Assembly: GCA_031278605.1 (NCBI GenBank)
Contig: JAITKB010000100.1
Coordinates: 1 to 45,738, forward strand
DNA: 45,738 nucleotides
From: Tannerellaceae bacterium
GTDB lineage: Bacteria; Bacteroidota; Bacteroidia; Bacteroidales; Tannerellaceae
Reading direction: 5' to 3'
In this document: piece after piece, positions 8,420 to 15,279 of the stretch
Layout: the number at the start of each line of letters is the position of its first letter
Numbering within the stretch: position 1 is the stretch's first letter
Program-made: the position numbers and the translations under genes
The notes under the pieces: generated by a model
Database searches by the model: none
What the model was told of the DNA's origin: nothing
What the model saw: the letters and a program-made list of their open reading frames with translations, nothing else

Positions 8420-9112
8420 TCATATCCGTTTTTCCAACTTTAGTATAGCCGGAGTGAAAAGATTGTCTTCTATCAGATTGTGTGTAAACAGGTCTTGTTC
8501 GGTAGCAAACAGGTCGAACAACACACTGTTAAGCGAATGACTTCCTTTGCCGGGATAATATTTCAGCAAAAGATTTTTCAGTTCTATGATTTTCATTTCA
8601 ATTTGGTCATGCCGCTTCCGGAAGATGGCGATATGATATTTTGTATCTTTTTCTCCTTTCAAAAGTCCGCGTACGTAGGGGAATACGGTTTTTTCCTCAT
8701 ACCGCATGTGTTTGTCGACCTCTTCCGTATATTCATCGAAAAATTTGGTAATGATAAAGGCCACATCTTCCGGACAATCGTTGATAGCTTCCACCAACTT
8801 GATGCGCAAATGCGGGAGTCGGAATTTCAGAAAATAGTCGTGCGCATTATGCAGATAAATAATCAATGCTTCTACAGAAAGGGTTTCTTCGGCATGTTCT
8901 TCTATGGGAGAATTCTTCCCTTCAATCAGAAAGTTCACGACTGTCAGGAAGGTATGGATATCCACTCCATTCTGCCGGCACACTTCTCCGATTGTTTTGT
9001 CGCCAAAGCCTAATCCTATGCCAAAGCGACACATAACAAGCACCATAGGATAATTATCGCAAATCAGATCGCTCATCTTATCGGTTTCCCTGTATTGTCC
9101 TTTTCTATACAT
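8420..9112 (-). CDS. RIC/ScdA-like hemerythrin-domain protein
   Basis: The 230-residue protein has an N-terminal DUF542-like segment and a hemerythrin HHE four-helix bundle. Iron-ligand candidates are His91, His101, His135 (VDKHMRYEEK), Glu139, His160, His168, His211 and Glu215. Related YtfE/ScdA proteins repair nitric-oxide- or peroxide-damaged iron-sulfur centres. The DUF542 Cys-Cys pair (consensus GIDFCCGG) is GIGLGFGD here, so both cysteines are lost. I chose the ATG at 9112, since GGAG lies 11 bases upstream; an internal Met13 is the alternative. It heads the operon with the regulator and kinase, so a role as di-iron sensor of O2, NO or peroxide for them is a fair inference. Confidence 0.85.
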   Translation of the reverse strand: MYRKGQYRETDKMSDLICDNYPMVLVMCRFGIGLGFGDKTIGEVCRQNGVDIHTFLTVVNFLIEGKNSPIEEHAEETLSVEALIIYLHNAHDYFLKFRLPHLRIKLVEAINDCPEDVAFIITKFFDEYTEEVDKHMRYEEKTVFPYVRGLLKGEKDTKYHIAIFRKRHDQIEMKIIELKNLLLKYYPGKGSHSLNSVLFDLFATEQDLFTHNLIEDNLFTPAILKLEKRI

Positions 9113-9154
9113 AATTGTTTATACTCCTTTTGTTTTGTTTCTATGTTTGCAAGT

Positions 9155-9182
9155 CAAATTTACGGAAATAATCAGGTTTGAT
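9155..9182 (-). promoter_or_regulatory. Promoter of the hemerythrin-regulator-kinase operon
   Basis: The minus strand shows TAAATTTG (9155-9162), an exact -7 match, with GTTTA about 19 bases upstream as a near -33 element. The expected start lies near 9148, about 36 bases before the ATG. Confidence 0.55.
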
Positions 9183-9258
9183 AAACGGGAAAACCGGAAT
9201 TTATTGAATAATCACTACTTATAGGTAAGTCCATTTGGGTTATACATATTTATAGGTA

Positions 9259-9289
9259 TTGCAGGTACTTACGGGTGAACATATCTTTG
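9259..9289 (+). promoter_or_regulatory. Plus-strand promoter candidate
   Basis: TTG at 9259-9261 and TATCTTTG at 9282-9289 are separated by 20 bases, a good match to the Bacteroidetes -33/-7 arrangement. No plus-strand gene follows, which suggests an untranslated RNA. Confidence 0.45.
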
Positions 9290-9295
9290 CAGCAG

Positions 9296-9466
9296 AATAA
9301 AAAGGTAACACTATTAGTATAATCGCTATATCAAAACCTCATGCTAATTATGTAAGCATATAAGATGATTTAACAACACGTACGGAGGGAAAAGATTTAT
9401 TGAATGTTTTCCCCCGTTACGCAAAAAAGGAATCCTTCTGTGAAGAACGATTCTTTTTTTGCGTAA
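9296..9466 (+). ncRNA. Candidate structured non-coding RNA
   Basis: From the predicted start near 9296 there is no useful open frame. The sequence holds three stems: ATGCT/AGCAT-type pairing at about 9341-9359, GGGAAAA/TTTTCCC at about 9388-9414, and the long hairpin at 9417-9466. It would end opposite the 3' end of the phosphate transporter gene. The support is a promoter match plus inverted repeats only. Confidence 0.3.
9417..9466. terminator. Long hairpin after the phosphate transporter gene
   Basis: An 18-base arm (9417-9434, TTACGCAAAAAAGGAATC) pairs with 9449-9466 (GATTCTTTTTTTGCGTAA) with one imperfect pair. It begins 17 bases past the transporter stop. Neither strand has a T tract after the stem, although the arms contain A6 and T7, so it may work in both directions. 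Confidence 0.55.
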
Positions 9467-9482
9467 TAAGGGTTCTCATTGG

Positions 9483-10481
9483 CTATATAAATAATCGTAT
9501 AACATAGAAAAACAGCATCGACATAACGGCGCTGACGGGAATCGTAAGTATCCAGGCAACGAGTAAATCTTTCGTTACCCCCCATCTTACGGCCGAAAGA
9601 CGTCGTATCGCTCCAACTCCTATGATGGATCCGGAAATGGTATGTGTTGTGCTGACGGGTATATGAAGTATTTCGGTAATATAAAGAGTAATGGCGCCGG
9701 CTGTTTCGGCTACCGCTCCTTCCATGGAAGTTATTTTGGTTATCCTGCTTCCCATTGTCTTGACAATTCTCCAGCCTCCCGACATCGTACCCAATGCGAT
9801 TACGCTGAAACAGGAAAAAGGCACCCAAACAGGCATCGAGGTTATATCGGGGATGTAGCCCGAAGCATAAAGCGCAGCTGCGATGATACCCATTACTTTT
9901 TGCGAATCGTTGAGTCCGTGCCCCGTACAAAAAAGAGCAGACGAGATTAATTGGAAATGACGAAACCATATTTCGGCTTTATAAGGTTGAGACTTCCGAG
10001 AAACGTATAAGGTTAGTGCGGCTAATATAACGGCTATCACCATACCAATCAATGGGGCAAGAAAAATGAACGACGCGATTTTGAGAATAACAATTCCCTG
10101 AATGCTTCCGAATCCTGCGCTTGCAATGGCCGCACCGGCAAATCCACCAATCAGTGTATGGGAAGAAGAGGATGGGATACCCAACCACCAGGTAATCATG
10201 TTCCAGACAATGGCGGCAATAAGTCCTGCCAATATAACATGCAAGGTTATATAGTCCGGGAAAACCGTTTTGGCTACGGTATTGGCAATTCCAAATTCAC
10301 CGATAACATATTTGGCGATGAAAAATGCGACGAAATTAAAAAAAGCCGCCCAAAGAACCGCCTGAAATGGCGTCAGAACTTTAGTGGATACGACGGTTGC
10401 AATAGAATTAGCCGCATCATGAAAACCGTTGATAAAATCAAAAATGAGAGCTAAAGCGATTACGACGATTAATAGTGTCAT
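9483..10481 (-). CDS. PiT-family low-affinity inorganic phosphate transporter
   Basis: This 332-residue membrane protein belongs to the PHO4/PiT family, which takes up metal-phosphate with protons or sodium. Both family signatures are visible: DFINGFHDAANSIATVVST near the N-terminus and IPVSTTHTISGSIIGVG in the C-terminal half, with LGIPSSSSHTLIGG between. About ten hydrophobic helices can be seen. Its start (ATG 10481) lies 13 bases after the stop of the DUF47 gene, the usual partner of PiT transporters. Length is on the short side but complete, with the two inverted halves close together. Confidence 0.94.
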   Translation of the reverse strand: MTLLIVVIALALIFDFINGFHDAANSIATVVSTKVLTPFQAVLWAAFFNFVAFFIAKYVIGEFGIANTVAKTVFPDYITLHVILAGLIAAIVWNMITWWLGIPSSSSHTLIGGFAGAAIASAGFGSIQGIVILKIASFIFLAPLIGMVIAVILAALTLYVSRKSQPYKAEIWFRHFQLISSALFCTGHGLNDSQKVMGIIAAALYASGYIPDITSMPVWVPFSCFSVIALGTMSGGWRIVKTMGSRITKITSMEGAVAETAGAITLYITEILHIPVSTTHTISGSIIGVGAIRRLSAVRWGVTKDLLVAWILTIPVSAVMSMLFFYVIRLFI

Positions 10482-10494
10482 TTTTATTTTGTAT

Positions 10495-11142
10495 TTACGA
10501 ATACTTGATAATAACCGTTTTGAGCGTTTTCCCTACTGCCTGTGCAGCATCGGCGGCTTTTTCCAATTCATGAAGGATATCTTTGAGTTTAATGATTTCT
10601 ACCGCGTCTTTTTCATTCTCAAACAGATTAATTAGAAAGTGTTCATACACATCATCCGCTTTTTTCTCTACCACTTCCAATTGAGCACAATATTCTTTTA
10701 TCTTTTCCGGTCTTTTCTTGAAAGTTTCAAGTTCCTCAATTGCCAATATCAAAAAACCTGCCGATTCGCGTACAAGTTTGGCTAAGTTTGTTGCACTTTC
10801 GGGAATTTGTTTGGGATTATAGAGCATGATGCGTTTGGAGCAGCTATTGATTAAATCCATTATATCATCCATTGTGGCAGAAAGTTCGTTGATGTCCTCT
10901 CTGTCGAATGGGGTAATGAAAGTGTTGTTCAACTCATCGAAAATTTTAGACTGAATGGCATCGGCCTTATGTTCCAAATCTTTGATTCTTTTATAATAAT
11001 CAACGGCATCGGCATGGTTGGACACTTGTACACATTCAATAATCAAATCGGAGGCGGCCACAATAGCTTCCCCCATTTCGTGGAGCAATAAAAAGAATTT
11101 GTTCTCTTTAGGTTTTAATTTATCGAATAAATGATTTTTCAT
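10495..11142 (-). CDS. DUF47 (PhoU-like) partner of the phosphate transporter
   Basis: The 215-residue all-helical protein matches the DUF47/PhoU-like family (KPKENKFFLLLHEMGEAIVA, ALEHKAD-type EHKADAIQSKIFDELNNTFITPFDREDI, MDDIMDLINSC). The EHKAD and TPFDREDI segments are typical metal-binding regions. It probably controls PiT gating or activity. I chose the ATG at 11142; the frame also has a TTG two codons earlier. It is first in the two-gene operon, with a TATTTTTG -7 element about 48 bases upstream. Confidence 0.92.
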   Translation of the reverse strand: MKNHLFDKLKPKENKFFLLLHEMGEAIVAASDLIIECVQVSNHADAVDYYKRIKDLEHKADAIQSKIFDELNNTFITPFDREDINELSATMDDIMDLINSCSKRIMLYNPKQIPESATNLAKLVRESAGFLILAIEELETFKKRPEKIKEYCAQLEVVEKKADDVYEHFLINLFENEKDAVEIIKLKDILHELEKAADAAQAVGKTLKTVIIKYS

Positions 11143-11189
11143 GAACAATTTATTTATAAATATTTGAAGATAATTAATTTTTCTGCCTA

Positions 11190-11197
11190 CAAAAATA
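11190..11197 (-). promoter_or_regulatory. Candidate -7 element for the phosphate-transport operon
   Basis: The minus strand reads TATTTTTG, matching TAnnTTTG. It begins three bases after the T8 tract of the preceding operon's terminator, so one operon's end and the next one's promoter are packed together. Confidence 0.45.
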
Positions 11198-11199
11198 TC

Positions 11200-11238
11200 A
11201 AAAAAAAGTAAGGAAAGAACAAAAGCGAAATTCTTTCC
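11200..11238 (-). terminator. Terminator of the rpoN-metallohydrolase operon
   Basis: On the minus strand GGAAAGAA (11238-11231) pairs with TTCTTTCC (11219-11212), followed by TTAC and eight Ts (11207-11200). It lies 40 bases after the metallo-hydrolase stop. This is a good intrinsic terminator. Confidence 0.7.
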
Positions 11239-11277
11239 TTCTAAAAACTACGCATGAAGCCTACGGAAGAAACAAAC

Positions 11278-12111
11278 TCAATCATAAGTCAGCTTTTTAT
11301 CTGTTTTGTAAAAATCTTTGACTTTTCGTATGGTTGAGCAACATACGTAAGCGTCGTGACAATATATCAAGGCTTGCCCTTCGGCGGAGGCTTCTTCCAG
11401 CATACGGACTTTTTCGTAGTAGGAAGTAACCGGGAAGGTGTCGTAAGCCGATATCCATTCGGGGGATACGTTTGCCACAAGAGGGATAACGTCGCCGGCA
11501 AACACCACCGTACGTTCGGGTGTCTTTATATAAGGTACGATTTGTCCGGAAGTATGTCCGTCGTAGAGGCGAAGGCGTATATCGCAGCACAGATCCGTAT
11601 CTTCATCAACAAGCCTGATTTTATTTGCTTTCGATAACGCATCTATATCTTCGATAAAGTAGGAATCTTTTTCCAAAGGATTGGGGCGATGGCTGTTGTC
11701 CCATTGCCCCCGACTTACCCAATGGGTGGCGTTAGGGAAAACCGGCGTTGATGTTTCGCCGGCCTCATCCTTGCGCGTGAGGTATCCGCAATGGTCAAAA
11801 TGCAAATGGGTAAGCACCACATCCGTGATCTGCTCCGGCGAGACATCCCGCTTAGACAATTCTTCAGCCAGGTCTGTCAGGTTGAAAAAGCCATAGTAAC
11901 TCAGTTGTTTCAATTGCTTATTGCCTGCTCCGGTATCTATCAGGACAATCCGTCCGTCGGCGGCACGCACCAGGGCGCTCCGCATAGCTAATACGCATTG
12001 GTTTTTATCGTCACAAGGATAACGATACTGCCAGGCGGTTTTGGGGATAGCGCCAAACATAACCCCACAGTCTGCATGGAAATAACCGGTGTCTATCAAT
12101 TGTATTCTCAT
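11278..12111 (-). CDS. MBL-fold metallo-hydrolase (lactonase-like)
   Basis: This 277-residue cytoplasmic protein has the metallo-beta-lactamase metal motif THLHFDHCG plus downstream ligands in GHTSGQ, FAGDVIP and YCHDAYV. The order, with LIDTGAG before the HxHxDH motif, resembles the AiiA/AttM N-acyl-homoserine-lactone lactonase group, but that assignment is only by fold and motif; the substrate is unknown. The start at ATG 12111 overlaps the ispG stop by four bases; the frame extends 28 codons upstream inside ispG and that is ignored. It is the last gene of the rpoN operon. Confidence 0.85.
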   Translation of the reverse strand: MRIQLIDTGYFHADCGVMFGAIPKTAWQYRYPCDDKNQCVLAMRSALVRAADGRIVLIDTGAGNKQLKQLSYYGFFNLTDLAEELSKRDVSPEQITDVVLTHLHFDHCGYLTRKDEAGETSTPVFPNATHWVSRGQWDNSHRPNPLEKDSYFIEDIDALSKANKIRLVDEDTDLCCDIRLRLYDGHTSGQIVPYIKTPERTVVFAGDVIPLVANVSPEWISAYDTFPVTSYYEKVRMLEEASAEGQALIYCHDAYVCCSTIRKVKDFYKTDKKLTYD

Positions 12112-13727
12112 CGTTCTCTCCAATCTCCATTTTCTTTTATAAGGCGCACGAGGCTCTCCACGGCGCACACTTCGGGAAGTCCTTTCATCATACATTGTTT
12201 ACCTTTATATAGGTTGATTTTACCTTGTCCGGCGCCAACGTAACCATAATCGGCATCGGCCATTTCACCTGGGCCGTTTACGACGCAACCCATAATACCG
12301 ATTTTAAGCCCCGTCAGATGGGAGGTTGCAGCTTTTACGCGGGCAATGGTCGTTTGTAAATCGTACAGGGTGCGTCCGCAACCGGGACATGAAATGTATT
12401 CGGTACGTGTGATGCGCAGACGGATTGCCTGCAGGATGCCAAGCAACAAATGCTCCGTATCGACGGAGGCTGTCCCTTCGTTACACATCATCAGGCCGTC
12501 GCCGAAACCGTCGAGAAGGAGAGCACCGAAGTCGGCAGAGGCTTTTATGACAAGCGACTCGGTATGGTCTTCCCGGTAATCGCGGCGAAGGATAAGTGGA
12601 ACGTCACAACCGGCAGCCATAAGGCGATGAATGACTGCACGCATCTCGCCGACAGGATGAACGTGACTGCTGCTCAGGATGGCAACGGTCGATTGATCTT
12701 CCGATAGCCTGCGGATGCTCTCTTGCGTCAGCGTATGGAAGGTGATGGGTACAAAGCGGACGGAGGGATCGTTTGCCAAGACCTCCGGTGTGAGGACAAG
12801 CGGAGGACACCCTCCACCTATTCTTCCAACCTTCCGGCTGATCCGTCGTTCCATCGCCAGGTGGTTGTATCCCGGGGCAGGCGAGGCGATGATGGGCGTA
12901 TGTCCTTCTCTTTCCCGCATGTAATGCACTAAGGCGCCGGCTACGGATAATTCTTTTTCAGGCGCTTCGCTGAGAGATACGCGAATGGTATCGCCTATTC
13001 CATCAACAAGGAGCGCCCCGATTCCTGCAGCGCTTTTGATTCGTGCGTCTTCGCCGTCGCCGGCTTCGGTAACGCCCAGATGAAGCGGGTAACTCATCCC
13101 GTTTCGCTCCATCTCCGATACCAGGAGACGAACGGTTTTAACCATCACCACCGTATGGGAAGCTTTGATAGAGAGCACAACGTCCTCGAAATTTTCCTTC
13201 GCGCATATTTCGAGAAACTCCATGCAGGAGGCAACCATTCCTTCCGGCGTATCACCATAACGGTTCGTCATCCTTGCGGAAAGCGAACCATGGTTCACGC
13301 CTATGCGTATGGCTGTCCGATTCTCTTTACATATACGAAGGAAAGAGATAAACCGCTGACGTGCGAGTTCGGGAGTCGGAGCGTAATTCCCCGGATTGAT
13401 GCGCACCTTTTCTACCTCTCGTGCGGCAACATCGGCTACGCCGGCGCTGAAGTGGACATCGGCCACAAGAGGTACGGCGTAGCCTTTTTCATGCAATGCC
13501 CTGCGTATCCTGTGCAGATTCCTTGCCTCACGCTCCCCCTGCACCGCGAAACGAACATATTCCGCGCCGGCTTCGATCAGGTTCATTGCCTGAGCAACCG
13601 CTGCCTGCGTATTCATTGTCGAGACATTGGCCATCGACTGGATACGTATGGGATTAGTCCCTCCCAAAGGGGTATTTCCGATGTGAACAACCGACGAAAG
13701 CCGGCGGGAATAGTGGAACAGGTTCAT
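12108..13727 (-). CDS. ispG: 4-hydroxy-3-methylbut-2-enyl diphosphate synthase, three-domain type
   Basis: The 539-residue enzyme converts MEcPP to HMBPP in the non-mevalonate isoprenoid pathway. The N-terminal TIM barrel shows TNPIRIQSMANVSTMNT, VPLVADVHF and INPGNYAP. A long middle insertion (about residues 250-430), as in plants and Bacteroidetes, separates it from the [4Fe-4S] domain, where SCPGCGRT and GCVVNGPGEMADADYG supply the cysteines. I chose the ATG at 13727, which leaves 13 bases after purE; an upstream extension overlaps purE. Its stop overlaps the metallo-hydrolase start. Confidence 0.95.
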   Translation of the reverse strand: MNLFHYSRRLSSVVHIGNTPLGGTNPIRIQSMANVSTMNTQAAVAQAMNLIEAGAEYVRFAVQGEREARNLHRIRRALHEKGYAVPLVADVHFSAGVADVAAREVEKVRINPGNYAPTPELARQRFISFLRICKENRTAIRIGVNHGSLSARMTNRYGDTPEGMVASCMEFLEICAKENFEDVVLSIKASHTVVMVKTVRLLVSEMERNGMSYPLHLGVTEAGDGEDARIKSAAGIGALLVDGIGDTIRVSLSEAPEKELSVAGALVHYMREREGHTPIIASPAPGYNHLAMERRISRKVGRIGGGCPPLVLTPEVLANDPSVRFVPITFHTLTQESIRRLSEDQSTVAILSSSHVHPVGEMRAVIHRLMAAGCDVPLILRRDYREDHTESLVIKASADFGALLLDGFGDGLMMCNEGTASVDTEHLLLGILQAIRLRITRTEYISCPGCGRTLYDLQTTIARVKAATSHLTGLKIGIMGCVVNGPGEMADADYGYVGAGQGKINLYKGKQCMMKGLPEVCAVESLVRLIKENGDWRER

Positions 13728-13740
13728 GCCGGGACACCAA

Positions 13741-14247
13741 CTAATTCGTTTTGTATGTGAAGTGGATTTGCGCCAATTCTTCATTGGCTTTTACGATTTT
13801 CTCTTTAAGGTTTTCCTTGTAAACTGCGAGTTTCTCCCGAAGCTTTTCATCTCCCGTGGAAAGGATTTGCGCAGCCAGGATTCCGGCGTTCAGAGCGCCG
13901 TTGATTCCTACGGTAGCTACCGGGACGCCCGGCGGCATTTGCACAATAGCCAGAAGGGCATCCATCCCGTCGAGCGACGAATTGATGGGTACGCCGATGA
14001 CCGGCAAGGAGGTCATTGAAGCAATAACGCCGCAAAGATGGGCTGCCATTCCCGCTGCGGCGATGATGACTTTGACGCCTCTTTCCTTCGCACCCTTGGC
14101 AAAGGCCTCCACCTCGGCCGGCGTACGGTGTGCGGAAAGGGCGTGCATTTCGAAAGGAATTTCCATTTCGTCGAGCCATTTCGCCGCTTTTTCCATGACC
14201 ACCAGGTCGGAGGTGCTTCCCATGATGATACTTACTAACGGAAGCAT
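13741..14247 (-). CDS. purE: N5-carboxyaminoimidazole ribonucleotide mutase
   Basis: The 168-residue enzyme moves the carboxyl group of N5-CAIR to give CAIR in purine synthesis. Class I PurE motifs are plain: SIIMGSTSDLVVMEKA, LSAHRTPAEVEAF, AGMAAHLCGVIAS, LPVIGVPINSS and GINGALNAGILAAQIL. The catalytic His is in SAHRT. The start ATG at 14247 overlaps the gcvH stop by one base (TGATG). It is soluble and of normal length. Confidence 0.96.
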   Translation of the reverse strand: MLPLVSIIMGSTSDLVVMEKAAKWLDEMEIPFEMHALSAHRTPAEVEAFAKGAKERGVKVIIAAAGMAAHLCGVIASMTSLPVIGVPINSSLDGMDALLAIVQMPPGVPVATVGINGALNAGILAAQILSTGDEKLREKLAVYKENLKEKIVKANEELAQIHFTYKTN

Positions 14248-14621
14248 CAGAGTTGTTTTTGGTATTCGTCGGCAGACAAAAGTTCGTCCAGTTCTGCAGG
14301 AGAAGTAAGGCTTATTTTGATGAGCCAGCCTGTCCCGTAAGTATCTTCGTTTACTTTTTCGGGGTTATCCTCCAGGTCGGTATTGATTGCCAATACTTCA
14401 CCCGAAACCGGCATAAACAGGTCCGACACGGTTTTTACGGCTTCTATCGTTCCGAAAACCTCTTCTTTGTTAAGCGTTTCGCCCAGAGTAGGGATGTCTA
14501 TATAGACTATTTCGCCTAATTCATTTTGCGCATAGTCGGTGATACCTACATACGCTTCATTGCCTTCTACACGGATCCATTCATGGTCTTTCGTGTATTT
14601 CAAATGGGCAGGAAAATTCAT
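14247..14621 (-). CDS. gcvH: Glycine cleavage system H protein (lipoyl carrier)
   Basis: This 124-residue protein carries the lipoamide arm of the glycine cleavage system. The lipoylation Lys is in [18 protein letters not shown]. The N-terminus [27 protein letters not shown] is typical. The gene stands apart from gcvT and gcvP, which are not in the window. Its ATG at 14621 follows the PAP2-like stop by 12 bases, and its stop overlaps the purE start. Confidence 0.96.
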   Translation of the reverse strand: MNFPAHLKYTKDHEWIRVEGNEAYVGITDYAQNELGEIVYIDIPTLGETLNKEEVFGTIEAVKTVSDLFMPVSGEVLAINTDLEDNPEKVNEDTYGTGWLIKISLTSPAELDELLSADEYQKQL

Positions 14622-14633
14622 ACTTTACGTGTT

Positions 14634-15257
14634 TTATTTGATTAATAAATAGATAAAATTCGTGAAGGATGCGGCAAACGTGCAGGCAAACCCCAACAGG
14701 AAACCGGCATAAACCTGCATGTGTGTGTGTTTATTAAGAATAATCCGCGACGTACCTGCCAGGCCTGCCGCAATCAAAATGGCTATAAACAACCAGTAAG
14801 GGTTTGCCGTTTGCTCGCGGGCGATGCCTGCCACAGCGCCGAATAATCCGCCGGTGGCCAAGGTGTGGATGCTTATCTTCCATACAAAATTAATGCACAA
14901 AGCCACAAACAATGCGAGGCAAATACCCATAAACATGGATAAAATCCAGAAGGGCAACCGCATGTTGAGCAAATAGAAAAGGCAGGCCATGTTGGATGCG
15001 ATAAAAAGGAGATAGGGCGTCATGCGTCCGCGCCGGTTGGTCAGTTCCATATCGTCTAACATTCCGTTCTTCACCATCAGCAGGATGATTGTTCCGGGCG
15101 CTACCACCGTGCAGAGGAACACGCCTCCCAGCAGATGCAGTTTCAGAGTGAGCGGGTAGATGCTGAGGTAGGTAAAACTCAGTGCGATCAACATGCCGTA
15201 GGTCACCATCAGCAGGGGATGGAACAGGATAGAGATGATATTTGCAAACAGTTTCAT
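14634..15257 (-). CDS. PAP2-superfamily-like integral membrane protein
   Basis: The 207-residue protein has about six hydrophobic helices. It shows a PAP2 phosphatase-like arrangement: KISIHTLATGG (His motif) and GTSRIILNKHTHMQVYAGF, resembling the SRx(5)Hx(3)D/QxxAG motif. The first PAP2 motif (KxxxxxxRP) is weak, so enzymatic activity on lipid phosphates is uncertain. I chose the ATG at 15257; the longer frame adds 16 polar residues running into rpoN. It sits 22 bases after rpoN. Confidence 0.75.
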   Translation of the reverse strand: MKLFANIISILFHPLLMVTYGMLIALSFTYLSIYPLTLKLHLLGGVFLCTVVAPGTIILLMVKNGMLDDMELTNRRGRMTPYLLFIASNMACLFYLLNMRLPFWILSMFMGICLALFVALCINFVWKISIHTLATGGLFGAVAGIAREQTANPYWLFIAILIAAGLAGTSRIILNKHTHMQVYAGFLLGFACTFAASFTNFIYLLIK

Positions 15258-15279
15258 TGCTTTATCTTTTCGGGCAAAG

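Larger units (their letters stand above)
9113..9482. other. Divergent promoter region and 3' hairpin region
   Basis: This 370-base stretch holds the minus promoter of the hemerythrin operon (9155-9182), imperfect inverted repeats around ACTTATAGGTAAGT (9220-9233), a plus-strand promoter (9259-9289), several stems, and a long hairpin at 9417-9466 next to the phosphate transporter stop. I see no credible protein-coding frame in it. Confidence 0.6.

Noticed and set aside
11140..11148. TTG start two codons before the chosen DUF47 ATG
   Set aside because: TTG starts are rarer and no Shine-Dalgarno sequence favours it; ATG at 11142 gives the family N-terminus.
12112..12195. Longer start for the metallo-hydrolase (and similar extensions for adk, susD, nfnA, ispG and others)
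   Set aside because: The extension lies inside the upstream gene and encodes residues unlike the family N-terminus; the chosen ATG gives normal family length and ATGA coupling.
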